A stretch of 35,584 nt of DNA from positions 1 through 35,584 of the forward strand of contig CAZXSC010000019.1 in assembly GCA_964643045.1 (NCBI GenBank), in the 5' to 3' direction. Position 1 is the first letter of the stretch, and the number at the start of each line of letters is the position of its first letter. The notes below the pieces were generated by a model, which had not been told where the DNA came from, did not search any database, and saw only the letters and a list, made by a program, of their open reading frames with translations. This document shows, piece after piece, positions 24,265-33,324 of the stretch. This stretch comes from TMED23 sp964643045. GTDB lineage: Bacteria > Pseudomonadota > Alphaproteobacteria > Rhodospirillales > UBA2165. A program made the translations under genes and the position numbers.

Positions 24265-25467
24265 TTACTTATCTTCATTCCTAAATCCACCAATTTCAAA
24301 ACTACTTCCCGTCGCATGAGCTACATCACTGGTACTACCTTTAACGAAATGACGTGGAATTAGCGCATTTACTTCTGGATAGTCACTGGGATCAAGGTTT
24401 GCATCTTTAACTCCCGGATGGTCGATACCATATCGATAAGCACGAAAAACCATGTTATTATTTCCAAATAACGCATGGTTATAATAAAAAGGAGAATGAA
24501 ACTCCCAAACAATATCACCTTCTCGTGTAACTTCGAATAGCCGGCCTTTGAGAGCCTCGCATATTAAAGTCGTTCCGTTTGGTTGTCTTTGCGCGCCTGA
24601 GCAAATAAAACTATTGAAATCAAAAGCCGGGTCTTCTTTGTATTCCCACTCTATTTGGCTTGTTTTTGGGTTAATCTCGATGACTCGGGAATAATCAATT
24701 GTGGTATAAACGCGATGTGCGCCGTTATCAAAAAGCAAAATATTCCCATTCTCAAGTAATGTCGGATTGTGTTGACCAGCAATTTCACCGGGGCCCCACC
24801 GCCAAATAATTTTACCTGTTGAACGTTCAATGATTGCAATAGTATTTATACACCTGAAGCTTACCAGCAGATTACCATCCGGCATCATTGAAATCGCGTT
24901 AAGATTGGTCCAGCGATCGCGAGGGTGTAACGGCCCTAATATGTCAATATCGACGTCTAGGTGATCAAATGAGCACCACTCCCACACGACCTCTCGAGTT
25001 TTTCGGTCAATTTCTTGAATTGCCTCCCCCCACATAGTACCTTTGAGCTCCGTTCCCGGCTGCCCTCCTTGTACTGTTTTGGCTATTTTTTCAGGCACTT
25101 CGCGCCATTGCGCAATCATTAAATTACCGTTATCCATTTCAGCAAAACAATGACTGTGGTAGGGATCTCGATATTCCCAAACGATATTGTTTTCCCAATT
25201 GACTTCAATGAGTTGACCACCATTACCGCCAAACTCTGGTAAAGGCGACGGTATAAGTTTTCCCGCATATAATAAATTACCATTGGTCAGGAGTTTCCCA
25301 TAATTACCTGGAATATTTTCCATTTTCCATTGATGAACTACTTGTCCCATCATGTTTATTAACCAAACATTTCTACCCATCATCGGAGCGAAGAGCGTAT
25401 AACCTTCAAATGCCCTACCTTTTTCATAGTTTGTAATTCCATGAATATTTCTTCGCACTATGCTCAT
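24265..25467 (-). CDS. Arylsulfotransferase (ASST)-like beta-propeller protein
   Basis: 400 residues. Repeated blade motifs are clear: M-x-D-G-N-L-L-V-S-F, G-x-I-I-W-R-W-G-P-G-E, G-Q-H-N-P-T-L-L-E-N-G-N-I-L-L-F-D-N-G, Q-I-E-W-E-Y-K and G-D-I-V-W-E-F. G-Q-H-N-P with D-N-G is typical of the ASST family, which transfers sulfate between phenols without PAPS. No signal peptide or Cys pair of the periplasmic enzyme is visible, so it may be cytoplasmic or have another activity. It overlaps the upstream TylF-like gene by one base (TAATG), so translation is coupled. Confidence 0.8.
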   Translation of the reverse strand: MSIVRRNIHGITNYEKGRAFEGYTLFAPMMGRNVWLINMMGQVVHQWKMENIPGNYGKLLTNGNLLYAGKLIPSPLPEFGGNGGQLIEVNWENNIVWEYRDPYHSHCFAEMDNGNLMIAQWREVPEKIAKTVQGGQPGTELKGTMWGEAIQEIDRKTREVVWEWCSFDHLDVDIDILGPLHPRDRWTNLNAISMMPDGNLLVSFRCINTIAIIERSTGKIIWRWGPGEIAGQHNPTLLENGNILLFDNGAHRVYTTIDYSRVIEINPKTSQIEWEYKEDPAFDFNSFICSGAQRQPNGTTLICEALKGRLFEVTREGDIVWEFHSPFYYNHALFGNNNMVFRAYRYGIDHPGVKDANLDPSDYPEVNALIPRHFVKGSTSDVAHATGSSFEIGGFRNEDK

Positions 25468-26276
25468 TATTCATCCTCCTGTTTATTAATTTTCGGTGAT
25501 CGAAAGACCAGATGAGGGAATACTTGTTCCGCATGAAGACCGTCCCTGCGAATTAAGTATTCTTCAACTGCTTCAAAGGCACTGATACACGTTGGCACCA
25601 GAGGGTCGTCAAATATTAAATACGCGCCATCTGTCAAGTATGGTTTTACATTTTCATAACAATAGACGACTGCGTCGTGAACATCACAATCGACATGGGC
25701 GAGGCATACCTTGCCTATTTTTTTTAACGCCTCCGGAAGCGTATCTTCGAAAGTTCCCTCAATAAAAGAAAGATTATCAAGGCCTAGTTCTGCTACATAC
25801 TTTCTTAGTTCTGTAACGTCCACAGTCTCAAATGAGCCTTGGCGATAAGCATCGATTTCCGAATTTGTTGCGGGGAATCCCTTAAACGTATCAAATGATA
25901 TAATCATTGTGTCAGGTAGCAGTTTTTTTGCGATAATGGCCATAAATATTGCTGAGCCACCACGTAAGCTGCCGAATTCAACAAAGTGGCCAGTCGAGCG
26001 CAATGGAGACAAATTTAATTTTAATATTGTAAAAATATTAATTAGATTGAGTGGGTTAACTATTGTTCTGGGTTTGCCATTGGGCGAAGGTGCGGAGGCT
26101 CTTTCCATGGCTTCCAAGAATAAAGGATCAGCAAAACAGAGGTCTTTGAGATTCCCATATTTGAGACCACAACCTCGAACGTAACCATTGTATAGATCTC
26201 GTCCTTTTTGTGGTTTTCTTGACAAATCATCAATACCCTTCAAAAAGGGTTTCAAGACTATATGCCAGTCATTCAT
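25467..26276 (-). CDS. TylF/MycF-like O-methyltransferase
   Basis: 269 residues from ATG 26276, which has GAAGG at seven bases; ATG 26294 adds six. Motif I is F-V-E-F-G-S-L-R-G-G-S-A. The TylF hallmarks are S-F-D-T-F-K-G-F-P and L-A-H-V-D-C-D-V-H-D-A-V, then L-I-F-D-D-P. Family members O-methylate sugars of macrolides or polysaccharides with SAM and a divalent metal. It is coupled to the ASST-like gene, a hint that both act on one molecule, perhaps a methylated and sulfated sugar or aromatic. That pathway is inferred. Confidence 0.85.
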   Translation of the reverse strand: MNDWHIVLKPFLKGIDDLSRKPQKGRDLYNGYVRGCGLKYGNLKDLCFADPLFLEAMERASAPSPNGKPRTIVNPLNLINIFTILKLNLSPLRSTGHFVEFGSLRGGSAIFMAIIAKKLLPDTMIISFDTFKGFPATNSEIDAYRQGSFETVDVTELRKYVAELGLDNLSFIEGTFEDTLPEALKKIGKVCLAHVDCDVHDAVVYCYENVKPYLTDGAYLIFDDPLVPTCISAFEAVEEYLIRRDGLHAEQVFPHLVFRSPKINKQEDE

Positions 26277-26493
26277 ATTTCTGCCTTCATTCAACTATTT
26301 TCATATTAGCTCAGATTTTTCTTGTATTCGAAAAGATTTAACGAAAGGGAACATATATTGAATTTATTGGCAATGCTCATTATCATTGAATTTTTCGCCA
26401 ATAAGAGAAGTTCCAGGCCGTTGCAAAAAGTTGATTTTAAGTTAGGCTTATTTTGCACATTAATAATATCCAACAATACGGAGTATTGTGATT

Positions 26494-28098
26494 ATGAATG
26501 ACCAACCAAGCGTTAGTGAAACAGAGCCTGATACAGAATATAAAATTCACTACGAACCGTCGAAGGAACGGGTAAGGGTTGAGTTTAACGGCACCTGGGT
26601 AGCAGATTCTTCTAATGCCTTGATATGTTATGAAACCAGAGTGCCTCCAATGTATTATTTTCCGTTGGGTGATGTTAGTCAGGACTATCTGGAAAAAACA
26701 GATTTCCAGACGCATTGTCCATTTAAGGGAAACGCCAGCTATTGGAATTTAAAAGTCGGCGATAAAGTTGAAGAAAATGCGGTCTGGGGCTATGAAGACC
26801 CTTATTCGGATGGAGAGGAATTGCGGGGTCTTGTCTCTTTTTACCAAAGTAAAGTAAGTGCTATTTATGAAGGAGACGAAGAGGTAGCATTCCTCGACAG
26901 TAAACAAAAAAGTATGCATTCTAATACACTTGCGGGATGGTTGTTAGAACAAGCCTGGAAAGCTCCTTCGGCGGCAGAACTTATGTTAGAATTTTGCATG
27001 TATTTGCATGCAAATGGATATCCCATCTCTCGAATGACGATCATTATTCCGACGTTGCATCCCCAGGTTTTTGCAACCGTTCTTGTCTGGCGAGAGGATG
27101 ACCCAGAAATAAAAATTATATTGGAACCTCACGACATTTTAACACAGCCGAAGTTTTCAGATAGCCCTTTTGCACCAATCATAAAAGGGGCCGGGGGTGT
27201 GAGACGACGGCTCGAAGGTGATGATCCGAAATTGGATTATCCGGTTTGTAAAGACCTTCATGAAGAGGGGGCAACAGATTACGCGGCTATGCCATTCACA
27301 TTCTCTGATGGGCAAATTAATGTGATGTCGATGACTTCTTTTGCGGAAGGCGGGTTTTCTACCTCTAACCTTGGCCAGATTTTTGAGGTACTTCCTATGT
27401 TGGGCAGGCTGTTTGAAGTTCACGCTCAGAAAAGAACGTCGGTTGCACTGTTAGACACGTACCTTGGCCCAAGAACTGGCCGAAGGGTGTTGGAGGGTCA
27501 AATTAAACATGGTGATGGTGAACATATTCATGCGGTCATTTGGTTTTGTGACTTTAGGGATTCAACCATGCTATCAGAGAGTATGGAACAGGAAAACTAC
27601 TTACTCCATCTTAACAAATTTTTTCATTGCATGGCTGGCGGGATCATCGAAAATGGAGGAGAAGTATTACGGTTTATTGGAGATGCTATACTAGCAATTT
27701 TTCCTATTGCAGGTGAGACGGCTAAATCTTGGGAAAATGCTACTGGAGCACTTGAAGCTTGTCGAAAAGCGATTAAAGCAACAGAAGTAATTTCCGAGCA
27801 AATTGATGCCGTAAACCAGGAGAATAAGGAATTACCTGATTTAAGTTACGGTATTGGGTTGCATCTGGGTGATGTCACATATGGAAATATTGGTATTCCT
27901 GAACGATTGGATTTCACAGTAATAGGATCTGCGGCCAATAAGACAGCCAGGATAGAAAGTATGACAAAAGAATTGGGAGAAAAGGTCCTGATTTCGTCCT
28001 CATTCGCCGATACGTATCCCGGTAAATTGCAATCAGTTGGCCAACATGTTTTAAAAGGCCTTGAAGGAGAACATGAGCTATTTGTGATGCCTAAATAG
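26494..28098 (+). CDS. DUF427 / class III nucleotide cyclase fusion
   Basis: 534 residues from ATG 26494, ten bases from GGAG; GTG 26488 is possible. Residues about 14-120 are a DUF427 domain (R-V-E-F-N-G-T-W-V-A-D-S, Y-Y-F-P, T-H-C-P-F-K-G-N-A-S-Y-W, Y-E-D-P-Y). Residues about 145-320 resemble the N-terminal module of many alphaproteobacterial cyclases (P-T-L-H-P-Q-V; P-F-T-F-S-D-G). The cyclase domain at about 340-534 keeps metal Asp D353 and D397, and the N-K-T-A-R segment of the transition-state Asn and Arg. The base-selecting Lys position (K-x-I-G-D) is R393, so cAMP versus another product is uncertain. No membrane segment. It could supply the messenger for the Crp/Fnr and HlyD-cNMP proteins. 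Confidence 0.85.
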   Translation: MNDQPSVSETEPDTEYKIHYEPSKERVRVEFNGTWVADSSNALICYETRVPPMYYFPLGDVSQDYLEKTDFQTHCPFKGNASYWNLKVGDKVEENAVWGYEDPYSDGEELRGLVSFYQSKVSAIYEGDEEVAFLDSKQKSMHSNTLAGWLLEQAWKAPSAAELMLEFCMYLHANGYPISRMTIIIPTLHPQVFATVLVWREDDPEIKIILEPHDILTQPKFSDSPFAPIIKGAGGVRRRLEGDDPKLDYPVCKDLHEEGATDYAAMPFTFSDGQINVMSMTSFAEGGFSTSNLGQIFEVLPMLGRLFEVHAQKRTSVALLDTYLGPRTGRRVLEGQIKHGDGEHIHAVIWFCDFRDSTMLSESMEQENYLLHLNKFFHCMAGGIIENGGEVLRFIGDAILAIFPIAGETAKSWENATGALEACRKAIKATEVISEQIDAVNQENKELPDLSYGIGLHLGDVTYGNIGIPERLDFTVIGSAANKTARIESMTKELGEKVLISSSFADTYPGKLQSVGQHVLKGLEGEHELFVMPK

Positions 28099-28108
28099 GC
28101 TCGATAAA

Positions 28109-28999
28109 TTAGTAGGGCCGTTCTCCTTGGGTATTTGTTCGGCGCATAAGACGGCGGTCTTTATTGTTAAACGGCGTGCGTTTGTGCATGCCGGAGCGAT
28201 TATCCCAGATAATCAGATCCCCAAGTTGCCATTTCTGAACCCATCTAAAACTCAGGTTATTTAATGTATGATCAAAAAGAAAGTTTATTAGATCTTCACT
28301 CTCTTGATACGGTATGTCTGGGATGTAAAGATTTAACCTGCGTCCAAAATAAAGGGCTTTCTTATGTGTTGCTGGATGAGTTCTGACTAATGGATGTTCA
28401 ATCCCACTATGGGTTTTCCACCAATCCTTTTCTTTGTAATTGTCGGGAGGCGTAATTCCAGGTGCTAGTTGACCATGTTCATTACTGCCTCTTTGAATGG
28501 ATAAATTCCAAATATCGTGGCGTGCCACCACATCATTTATTTGCATCTTAAGCTCGTTCGGTAGAGCTTCATAAGCTAAGCGGGTATTGACAAAATGGGT
28601 GTCACCGCCTTTTTTTGGCAATTCGATAGCGTGAAGAAGGCTCCATGCATGTGGCCTTTCTTTATAATTTAAGTCCGTGTGCCAATCGAGTTCTTCACTA
28701 CCGAATTGACCTATTTTGTTACCATCAATTTCGATATTCGAGACGGTTGACATAAAGTCTGGAGTGCCTTCTTGATCCATACCAAAGGTTTGTTTCAACG
28801 TGGGGATAGACAGGTCTCCGAAATATTGGGTGAAACGCAACTGATCTTCATCACTAAACTCTTGCCCTCGAATTCGTGCAGCAAAATTTTCATGGACTGC
28901 ATCCTTAATTGCTCCAATATCGGCTGGAGTAGGATTTTTTATATCGAAGTCGATTATATCAACTCCAAAATCATCGCTTAACGGTTCGAATTTAATCAT
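28109..28999 (-). CDS. TauD/TfdA-family dioxygenase
   Basis: 296 residues from ATG 28999 (TTG 29002 is in frame). This is an Fe(II)/2-oxoglutarate dioxygenase. The iron ligands are H107-T-D109 in D-W-H-T-D-L-N and H272 in G-M-H-K-R-T, with the 2-oxoglutarate Arg further on (R-R-L-M-R-R-T). W-D-N-R-S-G-M-H-K-R is the C-terminal signature. Members cleave taurine, alkyl sulfates, 2,4-D or hydroxylate other acids. It is convergent with the cyclase gene, ten bases apart. The sulfur-transfer neighbourhood makes a sulfonate or sulfate ester substrate plausible but unproven. Confidence 0.85.
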   Translation of the reverse strand: MIKFEPLSDDFGVDIIDFDIKNPTPADIGAIKDAVHENFAARIRGQEFSDEDQLRFTQYFGDLSIPTLKQTFGMDQEGTPDFMSTVSNIEIDGNKIGQFGSEELDWHTDLNYKERPHAWSLLHAIELPKKGGDTHFVNTRLAYEALPNELKMQINDVVARHDIWNLSIQRGSNEHGQLAPGITPPDNYKEKDWWKTHSGIEHPLVRTHPATHKKALYFGRRLNLYIPDIPYQESEDLINFLFDHTLNNLSFRWVQKWQLGDLIIWDNRSGMHKRTPFNNKDRRLMRRTNTQGERPY

Positions 29000-29163
29000 C
29001 AAGGGTTCTCTGCATTAATTATCAAGGTTAATAATAGCACGCGTATGGTTAGAGGTGTCAGAATAGTCTTACCAGGTTCCAAAGAAGAACGTGGAGAATT
29101 TCTAATTTTACTAATTTCATGGTTCTTTTTTTGATTCATGATTTCATATTAAACCTGATGTGT

Positions 29164-29871
29164 TTATTTCCCATATATTCGTTGCATATCGGGTTTCTCG
29201 GTCGTAAAAAAATGGACCCAGATATAAATATGGCTAAAACCAGCGACAACCAGTGCGGCGATGGATTGGAATAAAAACGCTGGTATCCAAAGTGCAAAAA
29301 ATCCGAATACATACATGGCATTTGGTGTCCAACGAAAAATACCCTGTCGGACTAAGGGTTCGGATTGAAATGTTTTTTCAAAGTGGTCGATGCCAAAGGC
29401 TCGTTGGAACGAAAAATAGTGAGCAATTGAGTACATACAATAAATCGCGAAAACTAATAGAACTGCTGAAACAAAAAAACTCATCCATATGTTTATATCA
29501 AGCGTGCCTCGATTTGCCCAACCCAGAGAAAAAATTGAAATCGGCCTCAGCACAATTAATATTGCAAATAGTAGTGAGTATTTTTTGAATGAGTTTGCAC
29601 CAAACCATTTGCTGAGCAGTTGCCCATGCAGTTCGGCTCGCCAACAAAACCAAACATAAATCTGGTGCACGATTGCATCGGCAACAGAAAATAAGACCCA
29701 TAGGGATGATGAAATACCAAGAAAATAACCTTTATCAAAACCGGTTATTTGAAAAGATAGGTGAACCATAAATATCAAGATTACCAGCGCTATTATATGC
29801 AGTAATTGACCTTCAACAAATAGGCGAATATTAACACCTTGTTTCATTTCACCTTTGGGATAATCAGTCAT
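29164..29871 (-). CDS. PEMT/ICMT-like membrane methyltransferase
   Basis: 235 residues from ATG 29871, which overlaps the selenoprotein stop by eight bases (ATGACTGA); TTG 29877 is an alternative. Five or more hydrophobic helices are seen. The C-terminal motif P-L-V-R-Q-G-I-F-R-W-T-P-N-A-M-Y near residue 180 and F-F-T-T-E-K-P-D-M-Q-R-I-Y-G at the end match the R-H-P-x-Y and E-x-x-x-x-x-x-Y-G elements of phospholipid/isoprenylcysteine methyltransferases, here in a divergent form. It probably methylates a membrane-associated or hydrophobic substrate. Translational coupling to the AhpD-like gene suggests a shared operon. Confidence 0.65.
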   Translation of the reverse strand: MTDYPKGEMKQGVNIRLFVEGQLLHIIALVILIFMVHLSFQITGFDKGYFLGISSSLWVLFSVADAIVHQIYVWFCWRAELHGQLLSKWFGANSFKKYSLLFAILIVLRPISIFSLGWANRGTLDINIWMSFFVSAVLLVFAIYCMYSIAHYFSFQRAFGIDHFEKTFQSEPLVRQGIFRWTPNAMYVFGFFALWIPAFLFQSIAALVVAGFSHIYIWVHFFTTEKPDMQRIYGK

Positions 29872-30958
29872 GTTCAAATCTATCTAATCCTAATGCTGTT
29901 CTCAATTCTGCCGTTGCCTCCTTTTTTGCACTTTCAAGGGGAATTCCTGTAGAATCTGCCATACGAGGGTAGGCATTAAAAGCGGCTATGGTTGCTGTGG
30001 CATCTACCATAGCCTGTTCTCCCATGGTATTCACCAGCTTTGTTCGGGTCTTCGTTATCCGAGCTGGGTTACGGTTAAGAATCGCCTCTAGGAAATCATT
30101 TAATAAACCACCGTTGGGCAGGCCCTCATCTGCCGAGTGGCCTGTCATGACCGCCTCTAAATTGTATTCCCGTCCTGTCTGTTCGCCGCTCACCCGGAGC
30201 CGCATCGCATGCGAAGTGGTTCAGTAATAACAACCAAGGAGGGCCGATGCACGCGCAGCTAGAAATTCCATTTGTGCGCGTGAAATGCCACGTTGGAGGC
30301 CTTCTAATTCAAATATTCTTGGGTCCTCCAAATACAGACCATTCAGCAATTCCCAAAGTCGGCGGGACTCTTGGGGGACTAGTGTTAGGGAGCGCCGTAT
30401 ATAAAAATGGCTTTCGTTAGCATAAAAATCTGCAAATTCCGATCCAGCATCGTCTGGAGAAATAGTTGAAGCCCAACCTGGTCCTGCTTTAGCTTCGGGG
30501 TGCCGTTTTCTTTGGGGCTTGCCAGTTTCAATTGAAGGCAAAGGCGGGATTGGCAACCCAATTCCGCTGGCAAAGACATCTATAGCTATTGTCTGCACGC
30601 ATACGCTAATTACCTCAATAAATTCGTCTTCTACCATTCCGCCAGACAAAGCCTCTTTGAACCATCGTTCGCTTAGCCGAGCGGGATCAGTCGTCACTCG
30701 ATGGATGACATTTATCCAAGCTTTAGGTAAGTTGCCCAAGGCTTGGTGTTCGCCATCGATCCCGTATGGGGAGATTTCGGATTTTAGGGCTTGGCACAGA
30801 TCGCAGTTCCAGGCGTGCCTTGTTTCTGAAAATACTGCAACCCGTTGCTCTGAAGTCAGCCAGTCTCCAGTCTGACCCAGACGTTTATGCGCGAGGTTGA
30901 GGGCAGTTTTCAGGTCCGAACGCAAAGAGCCGTTATAGTTATCGAAAATATAAGTCAT
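29864..30958 (-). CDS. AhpD-like selenoprotein, UGA recoded at residue 246
   Basis: Two ORFs (30221-30958 and 29864-30205) are in one frame with only TGA 30221-30223 between them. Read through as Sec, they give 364 residues. The junction reads C243-Y-Y-U246-T-T-S-H250, which is the AhpD/CMD catalytic motif C-x-x-C-x-x-x-H with Sec for the second Cys. A second C-x-x-C (C52-D-L-C55) lies in E-T-R-H-A-W-N-C near the N-terminus. Related marine proteins are known as alkylhydroperoxidase-related selenoproteins. The likely role is thiol/selenol peroxide reduction. The alternative is a nonsense mutation, which would not fall so precisely. It needs SelA/B/C/D elsewhere in the genome. It is followed by the PEMT-like gene (overlap). 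Confidence 0.82.
30185..30203 (-). promoter_or_regulatory. Candidate bSECIS hairpin
   Basis: On the minus strand, starting 17 nt after the UGA, GCGGCTC pairs with GAGCGGC (one G-G mismatch) around the loop CGGGT. The loop begins 24 nt after UGA and has G in its second position, both within the known bacterial SECIS limits. It was judged by eye and no folding energy was computed. Confidence 0.5.
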
Positions 30959-31142
30959 TAGGTTACAAACGCACTATAATGGGGTTTCCCAAGATCTAGC
31001 AGCGCATTATGTGCAAGTTGTACAATATATGTAAAGTAACCGTTAGAATAAAAATTAAGAATTCAACTTCGAGTATGTCGAGTATATTGCCTGCCGAACG
31101 CAATCAAGCGTTAACTAGTAAAGCCCGATACCAAGATTGTCT

Positions 31143-32174
31143 CTAATAAATGTTGATGCTCTTCTCTGCAGAGATAATGGTCCACGGAAATCGCCAGGAT
31201 TTATAATCTGTGTCTAAGGTTCCATCAGCTTCTTCAAAAGGTTCTATTTTGATGTTTGTAAATCCCTGGTTTTCTAAAATTTTTCTAACATTCATTTTGA
31301 CAAAGGGTTCCATGAAGGGTTCATTGTTTCTGTGGCTGTGTCCTTCGTGAATAAATCGTTTGAATGCATTGGGGACCAAATAAAAATCGAGGTGGGTCAT
31401 TTTGCCTCCAGGCTCTAGAACCCTGTAAGCTTCGGCGAAGACAGCTTTGATGCTTTTTGGCGGCAACTCATGTAATAACATTGTTGAAGTAACTAAATCG
31501 AACTGGTTGTTTTTGAACGATGTTTTTTCTGCATTTTCTTGCTGAAATCTAATATTTTGGGCCTGGTTTTCTTTTGCTATGTAAGCTGCTAACTTAAGGC
31601 ATGGAGCCGATAGGTCTATTCCAATTACATTTGCTTTGGGTAAGGAATTATAAAATGGCTGTGTGCTTTTGCCAAAGCCGCATGCCATATCTAGGACTCT
31701 AGTTGGCTTATTTTGCGAAGTCGTCATTGATGTTAACCGTTGATGCAAGTCTTGGTGATTGGTTGATTCAAGGGGCGTTGTCGAGCGCGCGCCACGTTCG
31801 TAGACGACGCCCGCAATGTCATCGCTCCACAACCCACCCGGGTGCTGGTGAATGTCTACTGAGGTATAGTAATTTGGGAGACTTAAACTATTATCGAGAG
31901 TTAATAACGTTTCATCGTTAAACTTCTCAATAATTTCATCCCGGAATTGATCGTGAAAATGGTGTATCCCGTAACGTCCTGAATATTTAAAACGCTGCAG
32001 GTGGCGTTCAAGCCAGGCAAAAAATTGGTAATCGACGGTCTGTTTTAATTTTTCGATCGACGCATTTTCATCTAATTGGGGATATAACTTGGTTGTCCAG
32101 TACAACTTTACCGAAAGTAAGAAATCTTGAGCCGCGACAAACGAGCGAGTTTCAACATTTACCGTTTTAGGCAT
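31143..32174 (-). CDS. SAM-dependent methyltransferase with N-terminal extension
   Basis: 343 residues, GGTGGG ahead of ATG 32174. The first ~165 residues are an unrecognised, mostly helical extension (E-R-H-L-Q-R-F-K-Y-S-G-R-Y). The catalytic half has motif I V-L-D-M-A-C-G-F-G-K-S-T, then G-I-D-L-S, and R-V-L-E-P-G-G-K-M-T-H. It belongs to the UbiE/Methyltransf_11 type. The preceding 93-residue gene ends three bases upstream (TGAATTATG), so the pair forms an operon and perhaps a complex. The substrate is unknown. Confidence 0.8.
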   Translation of the reverse strand: MPKTVNVETRSFVAAQDFLLSVKLYWTTKLYPQLDENASIEKLKQTVDYQFFAWLERHLQRFKYSGRYGIHHFHDQFRDEIIEKFNDETLLTLDNSLSLPNYYTSVDIHQHPGGLWSDDIAGVVYERGARSTTPLESTNHQDLHQRLTSMTTSQNKPTRVLDMACGFGKSTQPFYNSLPKANVIGIDLSAPCLKLAAYIAKENQAQNIRFQQENAEKTSFKNNQFDLVTSTMLLHELPPKSIKAVFAEAYRVLEPGGKMTHLDFYLVPNAFKRFIHEGHSHRNNEPFMEPFVKMNVRKILENQGFTNIKIEPFEEADGTLDTDYKSWRFPWTIISAEKSINIY

Positions 32175-32177
32175 AAT

Positions 32178-32459
32178 TCAGCCCACCCCTTTCGAAACCT
32201 GTAATCCCGTTAGGTTAACCATTAAGTGTTTTACAAATTCATCTCGATCGAGTTGATTAGAGGCGCGCTCTTCGTCGGTTAATTCGGCGTTCAGGTCGTC
32301 TAGGTCGATCGTGCCTCGATCCGCTAGCATTTTTTCCATTGCGCGTTGACGGTCATGTAAAACGTAGACTTCCGTCGCCAACGCCATTACCACACCAAAG
32401 ATCCGATCCAGGACTGGATCATCAAAGAATTGTTGTTCGGGAATCTGTTTTGCCTTCAT
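32178..32459 (-). CDS. Small hypothetical protein, partner of methyltransferase
   Basis: 93 residues. The first half (D-R-I-F-G-V-V-M-A-L-A-T-E-V-Y-V-L-H-D-R-Q-R) is an amphipathic helix; the second half is acidic. No known motif was recognised. It sits directly before a methyltransferase gene with a 3-bp gap, a layout often seen for small subunits or chaperones. Confidence 0.65.
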   Translation of the reverse strand: MKAKQIPEQQFFDDPVLDRIFGVVMALATEVYVLHDRQRAMEKMLADRGTIDLDDLNAELTDEERASNQLDRDEFVKHLMVNLTGLQVSKGVG

Positions 32460-32609
32460 TTTTTTTACTCATGCCATTTTAGTTTATGTACGTATTAGTC
32501 TAATTGGCATAGTATTACAAAATGGTCCCTTAGCTCAATAATGGATACCTTTAATTGAAGTGGGAATGACTAATAAACGTTTTAAAATCAAAAATTTATA
32601 GGGATCTTT

Positions 32610-33320
32610 ATGACCACGTATATTGAACAGAATTCCAAATATTGGCAACAAGGTGTTTATGATGCCCCAAACCCTGAAACCTATGTATTTAGGACTTATA
32701 GCAGAATTCTTAAACGTGATTTTAATTTAGATGGAAGTAACCGTGAGAACCTTTTGGACTTTGGATGTGGGTCTGGTGGTAACACTAAGTTTTATCATGA
32801 TAAAGGTTTTGACGTTTATGGTGTGGATTTAAGCCCAATAGATATCGCAAGATGTAAAGATAGGATGAATAAAGTACAGCATCACTTCAAAGTCATCGCC
32901 CCACAGCCAAATGAGGGTGACATCTTTTTTGACGGTGTAAAATTCAAAATAGTTACAGCTCTTCAGAGTTTATACTATTATAATGACAATGATTTACAAA
33001 TTCGACTTGAGTCTCTTTACAACCAAATGGACCCCGGTGGAATAATTTTTGCTACAATGATGCATAAATCCAGCTGGTACTATGATATGAGTGAGCCTGC
33101 CCAAGGCGGCCTCCGACATGTCAAACTTTGTCGAAAGAATGATGAGGGTAGGGAAGGATTATTAACATCTGAACATTTTATCAATTTTGTAAACGATGAA
33201 AACCATCTGAATAACATTTTTGAAATTTTTACTCCTGTGCACATTGGTTACTATGATGGGTGCTATAGGAATGATGAAGGATCTGAAAAACATCTCACAT
33301 TCTTTGGTTTAAAATCTTAA
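32610..33320 (+). CDS. Class I SAM-dependent methyltransferase
   Basis: 236 residues, ATG 32610 with AGGGATC upstream. Motif I is L-L-D-F-G-C-G-S-G-G-N-T, followed by V-Y-G-V-D-L-S and M-D-P-G-G-I-I-F-A-T-M. The N-terminus (Y-I-E-Q-N-S-K-Y-W-Q-Q-G) resembles small bacterial methyltransferases that act on modified sugars or lipids. The substrate is unknown. It is divergent from the 93-residue/methyltransferase operon, giving two methyltransferases back to back. Confidence 0.82.
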   Translation: MTTYIEQNSKYWQQGVYDAPNPETYVFRTYSRILKRDFNLDGSNRENLLDFGCGSGGNTKFYHDKGFDVYGVDLSPIDIARCKDRMNKVQHHFKVIAPQPNEGDIFFDGVKFKIVTALQSLYYYNDNDLQIRLESLYNQMDPGGIIFATMMHKSSWYYDMSEPAQGGLRHVKLCRKNDEGREGLLTSEHFINFVNDENHLNNIFEIFTPVHIGYYDGCYRNDEGSEKHLTFFGLKS

Positions 33321-33324
33321 CTAA

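Noticed and set aside
30206..30223. Pseudogene by nonsense mutation or two separate genes in the AhpD-like region
   Set aside because: Both parts are in one frame, the TGA falls exactly on the second catalytic position of C-x-x-C-x-x-x-H, and the downstream part has no own ribosome site; Sec recoding explains all three.
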